This document shows positions 43,399 through 55,300 of a stretch of 64,000 nucleotides of DNA, one piece after another. The stretch covers positions 496,001 through 560,000 of the forward strand of contig JAOWCC010000271.1 in NCBI GenBank assembly GCA_030867875.1, given 5' to 3'. A program made the translations under genes and the position numbers. Positions within the stretch are counted from its first letter, which is position 1. Every line of letters starts with the position of its first letter. Origin of the DNA: Actinernus sp. WN-2022 (Eukaryota > Cnidaria > Anthozoa > Actiniaria > Actinernidae). Under the pieces are notes generated by a model. It made no database searches and was not told the DNA's origin. It saw only the letters and a program-made list of their open reading frames with translations.

Positions 43399-46300
43399 CT
43401 AGAAAGACAAGCAGTGAAGTCAGTTGGAAAAGAAAAGTACTACACACTAAAGTACTACACACTAAAGTACTACACACTAAAGTACTACACACTAAATCTT
43501 CATTCAGCATGATACTACATGTCGCTATATACATACTACCATTCAGGAATAATATTATTGTTCTAATATTCTTACCAGTGCAGACGGAGTGCATGAAGGA
43601 ATGCTGACAGCCCCTCCATGATAAGTAGAATGGCAATAGTCAGGACTGAAATAGAATATTAGTAATCCAATAAACGTTTACCTGCTGTGGATGTCACACA
43701 GGAGCAAATAATTTTTAGTAGATAAAGAATGAGCGGACAGTCTTTATGAGATTTTCAAACTCGAGCTGAAAGCGAGAGTTTGTAAATCCCATAAAGATTG
43801 GATGCAAATTCTTTATTGCACTTATCAAACGTCAAGATGTAGAGTCATGTTTTCAGTTATTTTGGCGATACAACTTATTTTGGCTGAGAAAATTGAAACA
43901 AAAGTTTATGTAAATCAGGACAAAATCTGTATCAGATTTAAATATCACTTATCGGTCGGTGATTTCCTTTGTCTTTGCTTCATGAATTATTCATGAGTTT
44001 GATAAGGTGCTGTAAACATTCACCCATTTCTGTTAGTCGGTGATTGCCTATTTGAGATCAGGTACAAAGTTGGTATGAAATATCTGACCCTCTAAACAAT
44101 TCCTTGAGTATAAATTATTATAGTGTTCATTGACATCACATGGTAAAAATTGTTTGTAATGGTGAGGGTACCCATAGCTGCCATAGCGACTCACCTGCCC
44201 TAGGGGGTTAGGTATAAATTATTATAGTGTTCATTGACATCACATACACTGTTCTTGTTTATAATGGTGAGGGTACCCCATAGCTGCCGTAGCGACTCAC
44301 CTGCCCTAGGGGGTTAGGTATAAATTATTATAGTGTTCATTGACATCACATACACTGTTCTTGTTTATAATGGTGAGGGTACCCATAGCTGCCGTAGCGA
44401 CTCACCTGCCCTAGGGGGTTAGGTATAAATTATTATAGTGTTCATTGACATCACATACACTGTTCTTGTTTATAATGGTGAGGGTACCCATAGCTGCCGT
44501 AGCGACTCACCTGCCCTAGGGGGTTAGGTATAAATTATTATAGTGTTCATTGACATCACATACACTGTTCTTGTTTATAATGGTGAGGGTACCCATAGCT
44601 GCCGTAGCGACTCACCTGCCCTAGGGGGTTAGGTATAAATTATTATAGTGTTCATTGACATCACATACACTGTTCTTGTTTATAATGGTGAGGGTACCCA
44701 TAGCTGCCGTAGCGACTCACCTGCCCTAGGGGGTTAGGTATAAATTATTATAGTGTTCATTGACATCACATACACTGTTCTTGTTTATAATGGTGAGGGT
44801 ACCCATAGCTGCCATAGCGACTCACCTGCCCTAGGGGGTTAGGTATAAATTATTATAGTGTTCATTGACATCACATACACTGTTCTTGTTTATAATGGTG
44901 AGGGTACCCATAGCTGCCGTAGCGACTCACCTGCCCTAGGGGGTTAGGTATAAATTATTATAGTGTTCATTGACATCACATACACTGTTCTTGTTTGTAA
45001 TGGTGAGGGTACCCATAGCTGCCATAGCGACTCACCTGCCCTAGGGGGTTAGGTATAAATTATTATAGTGTTCATTGACATCACATACATTGTTCTTGTT
45101 TATAATGGTGAGGGTACCCCATAGCTGCCGTAGCGACTCACCTGCCCTAGGGGGTTAGGTATAAATTATTATAGTGTTCATTGACATCACATACATTGTT
45201 CTTGTTTATAATGGTGAGGGTACCCATAGCTGCCGTAGCGACTCACCTGCCCTAGGGGGTTAGGTATAAATTATTATAGTGTTCATTGACATCACATACA
45301 CTGTTCTTGTTTGTAATGGTGAGGGTACCCATAGCTGCCATAGCGACTCACCTGCCCTAGGGGGTTAGGTATAAATTATTATAGTGTTCATTGACATCAC
45401 ATACACTGTTGTTGTTTATAATGGTGAGGGTACCCATAGCTGCCGTAGCGACTCACCTGCCCTAGGGGATTAGGTATAAATTATTATAGTGTTCATTGAC
45501 ATCACATACACTGTTCTTGTTTATAATGGTGAGGGTACCCATAGCTGCCGTAGTGACTCACCTGCCCTAGGGGGTTAGGTATAAATTATTATTAATAGTG
45601 TTCATTGACATCACATACACTGTTCTTGTTTATAATGGTGAGGGTACCCATAGCTGCCGTAGCGACTCACCTGCCCTAGGGGGTTAGGTATAAATTATTA
45701 TAGTGTTCATTGACATCACATACACTGTTCTTGTTTGTAATGGTGAGGGTACCCCATAGCTGCCGTAGTGACTCACCTGCCCAGAGACTAAACAGAACAA
45801 ATGTGGCTATTATTCCAAGGGCTCCCTCCATGTGTAGGGCCAAGTGCAATACCATGCTCCACAACACCTCTGACAGCTCTGAATAGAACAAAATTATACT
45901 ATTAATATAGCAGGCATAATAAGTATACTCTAATGAAGCTAAATATATTACACACTTAATTCCAAAATAATTTTAAAATGGTGATTTATCTGTATTCCTT
46001 GCGATTCTTCAGAACGTTTTTGATTATACCAGTAAAACAGAATGAAATTATGTCTTCATAGCCTTTGAATGTACAGTTCTGATTCACCTTATACCGGCCT
46101 GCATGCAAGAATGAGAGCCCACAGACCCTCATACTGAACTGAGTGCACGAGGGAGAGCTCAGACCCTCATACTGACCTGAGTGCGTGAGGGAGAGCTCAG
46201 ACCCTCATACTGACCTGAGTGCGTGAGGGAGAGCTCAGATCCTCATACTGACCTGAGTGCGTGAGGGAGAGCTCAGACCCTCATACTGACCTGAGTGCGT

Positions 46301-49300
46301 GAGGGAGAGCTCAGACCCTCATACTGACCTGAGTGCATGAGGGAGAGCTCAGACCCTCATACTGAACTGAGTGCGTGAGGGAGAGCTCAGACCCTCATAC
46401 TGACCTGAGTGCGTGAGGGAGAGCTCAGACCCTCATACTGAACTGAGTGCGTGAGGGAGAGCTCAGACCCTCATACTGACCTGCATGCATGAGACTGAGA
46501 GCCCAGACCCTCATACTGACCTGCGTGCGCAAGACTGAGAGCCCACAGACGGAGGTAAGATGCAGTGTTAGATATACATCCCAAGCAGTACTCTATGGTG
46601 TGTATGGCCTGGTGTATGAAAGCCTCACCAAAGTCAAACTACAACACAACAAACACACTATGGTTACTCTACAGCATGTTCACCCACAAATCTGTCACAG
46701 AGAAAACAGATGACAAATTATACAGGGTTCATACACCTTCAAATCTCACCAAATCCAGGACTTTCCATGACTTTTGTCAGGAATATTATGAAATCACAAA
46801 AAATAACTTAGTACGATTAAAACTGCTTTAAATGACATGGCTGGAGATTGTTCCTAATCAATATGTAGCACAATTTCTGTTTTCCAGGAGTTAGTTTTAT
46901 TTTCCAGGACTTTCAAGGAATTCCAGGAGGCACACAAACCCTGATTGTAATTTAGGCAATAAAAATGATGAAATGTTTGCACCGATTGGTCGATAGCCAA
47001 GATTTACAATAAAAATGATGAAATGTTTGCACAAATTGGTCGATAGCCAAGATTTACAATAAAAAGGATGAAATGCTTGCACTGATCGGTCGAAAGCCAA
47101 GATTTACAATAAAAATATTGAAATGTTTGCACCGATTGGTCGATAGCCAAGATTTACAATAAAAATTATGAAATGTTTGCACCGATTGGTTGATAGCCAA
47201 GATTTACAATATAAAAAAAGATGAAACGTTTGTACTGATTGGTCGAAAGCCAAGATTTACAAAAAAAAGGATGAAATGTTTGTACCAATTGGTCGATAGT
47301 CAAGATTTATTAGAGTACAGATGCACAATGTCCTATTTTTCTTGGAAAATTCGATTATTATTGTATAAAACAAATACATTTCATGTTTCGATGATAAATG
47401 CAGGTGACATCTGTTACACCACTCATACCATGGTGCACTTCTTTGTTCTCTTCACATTGTGACTTGACCTGGCAGGTGCAGGGCATCAATACAATGTATA
47501 TCATTATGTTAATTACTAGTCATCTCATGGTGCACTTCTTTGTTCTCTTCACATTGTGACTTCACCTGGCAGGCGCAGGGCATCAACATATCATTATGTT
47601 AATTACTAGTCATCTCATGGTGCACTTCTTTGTTCTCTTCACATTGTGACTTGACCTGGCAGGTGCAGGGCATCAATATATCATTATGTTAATTACTAGT
47701 CATCTCATGGTGCACTTCTTTGTTCTCTTCACATTGTGACTTCACCTGGCAGGCGCAGGGCATCAATATATCATTATGTTAATTACTAGTCATCTCATGG
47801 TGCACTTCTTTGTTCTCTTCACATTGTGACTTGACCTGGCAGGTGCAGGGCATCAATACAATGTATATCATTATGTTAATTACTAGTCATCTCATGGTGC
47901 ACTTCTTTGTTCTCTTCACATTGTGACTTCACCTGGCAGGCGCAGGGCATCAATATATCATTATGTTAATTACTAGTCATCTCATGGTGCACTTCTTTGT
48001 TCTCTTCACATTGTGACTTCACCTGGCAGGTGCAGGGCATCAACATATCATTATGTTAATTACTAGTCATCTCATGGTGCACTTCTTTGTTCTCTTCACA
48101 TTGTGACTTCACCTGGCAGGTGCAGGGCATCAATATATCATTATGTTAATTACTAGTCATCTCATGGTGCACTTCTTTGTTCTCTTCACATTGTGACTTC
48201 ACCTGGCAGGCGCAGGGCATCAATATATCATTATGTTAATTACTAGTCATCTCATGGTGCACTTCTTTGTTCTCTTCACATTGTGACTTCACCTGGCAGG
48301 CGCAGGGCATCAACATATCATTATGTTAATTACTAGTCATCTCATGGTGCACTTCTTTGTTCTCTTCACATTGTGACTTCACCTGGCAGGCGCAGGGCAT
48401 CAATATATCATTATGTTAATTACTAGTCATCTCATGGTGCACTTCTTTGTTCTCTTCACATTGTGACTTTACCTGGCAGGCGCAGGGCATCAATATATCA
48501 TTATGTTAATTACTAGTCATCTCATGGTGCACTTCTTTGTTCTCTTCACATTGTGACTTCACCTGGCAGGCGCAGGGCATCAATATATCATTATGTTAAT
48601 TACTAGTCATCTCATGGTGCACTTCTTTGTTCTCTTCACATTGTGACTTCACCTGGCAGGCGCAGGGCATCAATATATCATTATGTTAATTACTAGTCAT
48701 CTACTGAAAATACTTGCTTTTATTCACCAGATAAGAAATCAGTACTGGCAATTTAGATGTATTTTTGTGATTTCAGACCTAAGTTGTTTAGTTTAGTTGA
48801 TGCATTCTTTAATGTTTTCTTATTTGTATTTTCTCAACTTTTCAATTACTACATTTGACTTTGTGCAATTAAAAAAGGTAACAGTATTCATTTATATACA
48901 TGTAGCACAAAGTCTATATGGATATAATTTATTCAAATCCAATTCACAAGGTTATTTTTGTGATATGGACTGCAGTTGTGGTGCAATGTGCTGCCGTGCA
49001 GTTTACAATGATGAGTGATTGTTAGTACCTCAGAACACCAAGGTTCAAGAGATTGTCAAACACTATTCTGTTTCATGTTTTATATTTTCCCTCAGTAAAA
49101 TGCCTGACACAAATGGCAGCTTTAGCCAGTTTAGGTTAAAGCTTTACATTCCCTACTGAGTGTTTCAATGTATGTGAGTTTAAGTTCAAAGATACACATA
49201 ATACTTGTTATCAATGTGTTTTTAGTACATTACAACTGAGTTAAACAATATATTTTTGTTTCAGAACAAAATACCAATCAGACCAACCAGAACGTTCTAA

Positions 49301-52300
49301 ACCATGACTTCAAATTTGAACCAAAATGTATGTTTTTTTAGTTCTAGTTCATACTATGGCCAAAATAAACTGTAGGTTGAAAGGGAAAGGGTGCAAGGAC
49401 AGCAAATGTGACTACTAAGCAAGTTCTAAAGTCATCTTAAAATGCTTTGTTTCCAAGGGAAGAATTTGGAACTTACATGTAATCTACCCTTCAACTGTAT
49501 TACCGACACACAAAAAGTAAGAAATGAATAGCACTATATAAGCACCTCCTCATGGGTGTCCACAGTCTCCTGTTTTTGGAATTCCTCATTGTGTACCACT
49601 TCTTGTTCATCATCACTTTGAACAGAGCTGGAAGTAGTACGCAGCCGGTGGAATCCCTAATAATTACACCATTAGCATCAAACGAGAGTTATCAACAGAT
49701 CAAGAATTACCTTGTTTAGTACATGAAAGACTGAAGAGAACAACCAACCTAGATGGACAGTTCTCACTCAGGAGTGCTTAAATATATGTATTACATTGTA
49801 CATGTTTTGCAATACAAAAAAAAACCAGAATACAAGTTGAACAACGTACACGTGGTTAGTACACAGTTGGTACTAAAGACTGAACATTATGTTGTTAGTC
49901 AGTAATCTGGTTGGTGTTGGATACATTTGCTCCATCATATTTATGGTTAAAACCTTCAGGGTTACTAACCTGAGATACCGACCTATAACGTCACTATTGA
50001 TAAGATATTTGAGCATCTTCTCAGTGGACAAGTTACCAGTAAGTTTGACCCTACCCTGTATAGCCAAATGTCGGCTTACAGAAAGAGACAGCTGCGAGAC
50101 GACCTTGCTCCACCTGACCAAGGACTGGAAGCAAACAATAGACAGGAGAGAACTTGTATGTGTACTCTCTCCTGACATGAGCAAGTCCTTCGATTCTCTC
50201 AGTCACTCACTCACTTTGAAATAGCTCGAATCGTATGGATTTGCTCCAGCCTCTCTCAACCTCATGCGATCATTCTTTGAAAATTGCATGAACAGAGTTA
50301 AGCTGGGCAATACAACTAGTGAGTAGAAGGAAATGACTAGAGGATGTCCTCAGTGATCATCATTCGGGCCGTTGCTGTGGAATCTTTTCCAGAATGACAT
50401 GGCTTATTACGTGAGCAATGCAAGCTTGACAACGTATGCTGACGACCATCAGCTATACACACCGGGACTGACTTTAGCATAGTGAAAAAATAGTCTAGAG
50501 AAGGAAATTCAACGAGCAGCGGTATGATACACGGATAACTACCTCTTAGCAAACTCGGACAAGTTTCAGGCATTGACCATTAACCCTAGGAATGTGGACA
50601 TGAACAGTCAAGTCTTGATATACAGTACTGTTTGAAAAGATTGCAACGAGAATTGGGGATATTTCACTAGTGAAATATCACTTCACTAAGGGAAGTTAAA
50701 TATCACTTTTGGAAAGTGAAATTTCACTTTTGGAAAGTGAAATTTCACTTTTGGAAAGTGAAATATCACTTTTGGAAAGTGAAATATCACTTTTTGGAAA
50801 GTGATATTTAACTTTTTGGAAAGTGATATTTAACTTTTTGGAAAGTGATATTTCACTTTTTCGAACTGGACCTTTCACCTTCGTTATTATTCCTGTTCAC
50901 GGCCCGCTAACAATCTTCTGTTAACTTTTATTCCTGTTCAAGCGTGATGAGTTGTCAGTTTCTTACTCAACACCGCCGTTCGCGTTCTTATTAACTAACG
51001 AAGCCAACTGCTTCAAAATAAGCATTCTTAAAACACGGCCCGCTAACAATCTTCGGTTAACTTTTATTCCTGTTCACACTTCATGTGTTGTGAGTTTCTT
51101 CAACACCGCCGTTCGCGTTCTTATTAACAACGAAGCCAACTGCTTCAAAATAAACGTTCTTAAGAGACGGCCCGCTAACAATCTTCGGTTAACTTTTATT
51201 CCTGTTCACACTTCATGTCTTGTCAGTTTCTTCAACACCGCCGTTCGCGTTCTTATTAACTAACGAAGCCAACTGCTTCGAAATAAACATTGTTTAAAAG
51301 ACGGTCCGCCAACAATCTTCGGTTAACTTTTATTCCTGTTCACACTTCATGTCTTGTCAGTTTCTTCAACACCGCCGTTCGCTTTCTTATTAACTAACAA
51401 AGCCAACTGCTTCAAAATAAACATTCTTAAGACACGGCCCGCTAACAATCTTCGGTTAACTTTTATTCCTGTTCACACTTCATGTGTTGTCAGTTTCTTC
51501 AACACCGCCGTTCGCTTTCTTATTAACTAACGAAGCCAACTGCTTCAAAATAAACGTTCTTCAACACCGTGTGTGTTGAAGAACGTTTATTTTGAAGCAG
51601 TTGGCTTCGTTAGTTAATAAGAAAGCGAACGGCGGTGTTGAAGAAACTGACAACACATGAAGTGTGAACAGGAATAAAAGTTAACCGAAGATTGGTAGCG
51701 GGCCGTGTTTTAAGAATGTTTATTTTGAAACAGTTGGCTTCGTTAGTTAATAAGAACGCGAACGGCGGTGTTGAGTAAGAAAATACAACGCATCACGCTT
51801 GAACAGGAATAAAAGTTAACCGAAGATTGTGAGCGGGCCGTCTCTTAAGAACGTTTATTTTGAAGCAGTTGGCTTCGTTAGTTAATAAGAACGCGAACGG
51901 CGGTGTTGAGTAAGAAACTGACAACTCATCACGCTTGAACAGGAATAAAAGTAGCCTCCTCCGCAGGCATCTCTAATTTTTGAGGAAATCAGATTATGGC
52001 CGAAGATTGTTAGCGGGCCGTGATGAAGTGTGAACAGGAATAAAAGTTAACCGAAGATTGTTAGCGGGCCGTGTTTTAAGAATGTTTATTTTGAAGCAGT
52101 TTGGCTTCGTTAGTTAAGATTACCGGATACCTTCAGGGTGCGTTTCCAGTCTAAATTATGTAGCGCCTCGAGGAAACATCGTAGATAAATCATTCATGTA
52201 TCATTTTAAAGCTTATAAAATTGGCTACAAGAATATATAAAAAGTTTTGAGTTCTTTGAAAATCTCGAATTTTCCGCCATCCCGTTTCTCCGATCTAGTG

Positions 52301-55300
52301 GGATGGCTTTCAGAAGCTCCGACTCCGAAAATATTTTAAAGTTTAAAAATCTGTTTGCTTTGTCGTATTTCAGAGGAATCGTATTACAAAACCGTGTCGG
52401 GGAATTTCAAAATTCGATTTAGTTCAAAAGTTATCATGCTTTCCGTGAAAAGGCGAAAAATAATCCAAGTAGATATGCGAGAAACGTTGTCAAGAGCTCT
52501 CTTTTTAGAATTTCCCAATTCCCCGACACGGTTTTGCAGCTGAGATATCAATTGACATTTTGTGAAAATTTCGCACAAATCGAATAAATTCCTCTTGAGT
52601 GGGATCTCTTTAAAAACTCTATTTTGGTTGAAAATCGAAAGCGAGAAAATAGCACTTCAAAAAAATTACCCGTCTGTCGTGCGTGAATCTGAAGCCCCGC
52701 CTCTCCAACAATTAGCAAGCTCTTGGCCAATCATTTCTCACCAAGTTCAACTATCTGTCAAGATTTCCCGCCAATGTTGATTTCCGATCAAAGCTACGCG
52801 CCGCATCGAGAAAATGTTTGTTCTTTTTTGTGTGACTTGAAAAATGGTAGCGGAAGAGTCGGCTGGTTCCCCAGGCTATAAAAATGGGAAAGACAAAAAG
52901 ACCTCGAGGGGTAAAGCCAAGGTGAACACCTATAGAGACTTCTTGAATGCCAGCATAGTTAGTAGAGGAGACAGCGATTTGCTGGCGTCTGAAACACCAC
53001 GGCGAGATCGTGGTTCAACCGATTCAGGGTCACCGTCAGACTACGTTTCCATCTAAGCTTTCTTGGAAACAAATATTCTCTCGGCTGGCTCTTATCAATT
53101 CTTCTTTATGTTCAGATGTGGACCACTCGGCACTCCGTCTGAAAGTAAAAATACGAACGCTTGTCGGGTTTTGCGAGGACTCCTATTTGACTTTGTAGTC
53201 GTATGCATTGTTTGGCCTCGTTTTGCTTTTCTTTTTTCTTTGTTTTTCAAGCTAAGGGCATCCTGCTTGCTTTTTGGAAGACAAGGCCAACAACCGATGG
53301 AATTGTGGAATCGTGTGTGGAAAAACTTTTCTCAATAAACGTAAACATTGGTATATGAAATGAAAATATGTGCTATCCTTCTCACGGTCGTTATGGGCGA
53401 GTGAGCACTTGTCATGTATTTATTGATCTGCTGTCAATCAAAAAGAACCTTTCACTTCCGGTTAAAAACTTCCTTTTGGTATTTCTCCGTCAATAATATA
53501 TTTTTTTGAACGGAGTTTTTGGTATATGAGAGACTACTACTAAAACTACATTTATGTGCGTAAAAATATTTTCCCATCTTTTTCGTTTTGAAGGTATCCG
53601 GTAACCTTAATAAGAACGCGAACGGCGGTGTTGAAGAAACTGACAAGACATGAAGTGTGAACAGGAATAAAAGTTAACCGAAGATTCTTAGCAGGCCGTG
53701 TTTTAAGAATGTTTATTTGGCTTTGTTAGTTAATAAGAACGCGAACGGCGGTGTTGAAGAAACTGACAAGACATGAAGTGTGAACAGGAATAAAAGTTAA
53801 CCGAAGATTGGTAGCGGGCCGTGTTTTAAGAATGTTTATTTTTAAGCAGTTGGCTTTGTTAGTTAATAAGAACGCGAACGGCGCTGTTGAGTAAGAAACT
53901 GACAACTCATCATGCTTGAACAGGAATAATAACGACGGTGAAAGGTCCAGTTCGAAAAAGTGAAATATCACTTTTTGGTGACGTGAAATATCACTTTTGA
54001 TGAGGTGAAATATCACTTTTGGTCAAGTGAAGTGAAATATCACTTAGGTGAAATATCACTTTTGTAGAAAGTGAAATTTCACCTTAAAACTTCACATAAA
54101 AGTGAAATATCACTTTTTAAGTGATATTTCACTTCACCTCGTTGCAATCTTTTCGAACAGTACTGTACATATAGATGGTCAGGTTATCAATAATACTAAT
54201 CATATTAAATTACTAGGGGTATTTATCAACAAGAGTATCAATTTTAGCAGTCACATTAGCGAGCTGTGCAAGAAGGCTAGTAAGAAAGTAGGAGTGCTAA
54301 TGCACCTGCGCAATTTGATCCAATGCACAGCCAAACTAACGATTTACAAGTCTGCCATTCTTCTGTTTCTTACTTACTGCCATGTAATATGGCAGTTCTG
54401 TAAGGCTTCAGATGGTAGAAAAGTAGTGTATCCAAGAACGTGCGTTAAGAGCAGTTTATAGTCCAAGACAGACTCTTATGAAACACTCCTTAAGCGAGCT
54501 TGGCTGCCATCGTTACATAACAGGAGACTACAGGATACAGCAATCTATAAGTACAAAGTAAAAAATCAACTTGTACCTAGTAGCGTAGCAGAAATATTTT
54601 GTTTTAAACAATTGCGTTATTCACTAAGAAATAGTGATTTTAATATACCCAGATATAATACCGTTAATTACGGCAAGCATTCATTACTGTATTTTGGACC
54701 AGTGTTATGGTCAAGGTTGAGCAATTCAAGTTCAAGTTTATTTTTACACTATTTAGGGAGACATTACAGTAGAGAAATTCAGATATTATATATATATATA
54801 CATATTGAGAGAATAGATAATAATAATAAATAAAATAAATAAATAAGGAATTTGTTATCAGTATGCAGTGTACAAAGTACATGTAGCTAAAAGCTTTCGA
54901 GTTGGGCACTGCTTATATGTAAATAGGTAGCTAACCGAGTTTCATATTACAAAATTGTTAAATGAAAGTTTCAACAGAGCAATAAAATTGAACTTGAGTG
55001 AAATTAGAATATAATATAAGGAGGAATGAATGCAGATAAGGAAAGATAAAAGAAAGAAAAGAAAGAGAAAGAAAAGAAAGAGAAAGAAAAGACTAAAGCT
55101 TTGATTTTAAATTTGAAGGTTAAGAAGGTAAGCTTTATATTGGTGTTTAAAATGATTTGTTTTTGTTAGTTGCTTTAGATTTGTAGGTATTATTTCCCAT
55201 ATTTTAGAGGCAGAGTATTTAAATGTAAATTTTCCTATATTAGTTCTAATTTTGGGGCGATAAAAGTTATTGTTAGCTGCATATCTAGTATTATGGCTGT

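Larger units (their letters stand above)
49960..54830 (+). pseudogene. Degraded LINE split by a 3.5-kb foldback insertion
   Basis: Reverse-transcriptase pieces in shifting frames include [28 protein letters not shown](stop)SSFGPLLWN and [10 protein letters not shown] before 50620. [38 protein letters not shown] and [19 protein letters not shown] follow after 54166. The two parts are one element interrupted at a TA by 50624-54165. Internal stops make it non-functional. It lies in the V-ATPase intron, antisense to that gene. Confidence 0.85.

Noticed and set aside
44108..48700. CRISPR-like regular repeats
   Set aside because: The whole unit repeats with no unique spacers, in a eukaryotic intron.
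52844..53056. 70-codon ORF inside the TTAA element as a transposase
   Set aside because: It lacks any piggyBac transposase motif; the length is far too short.
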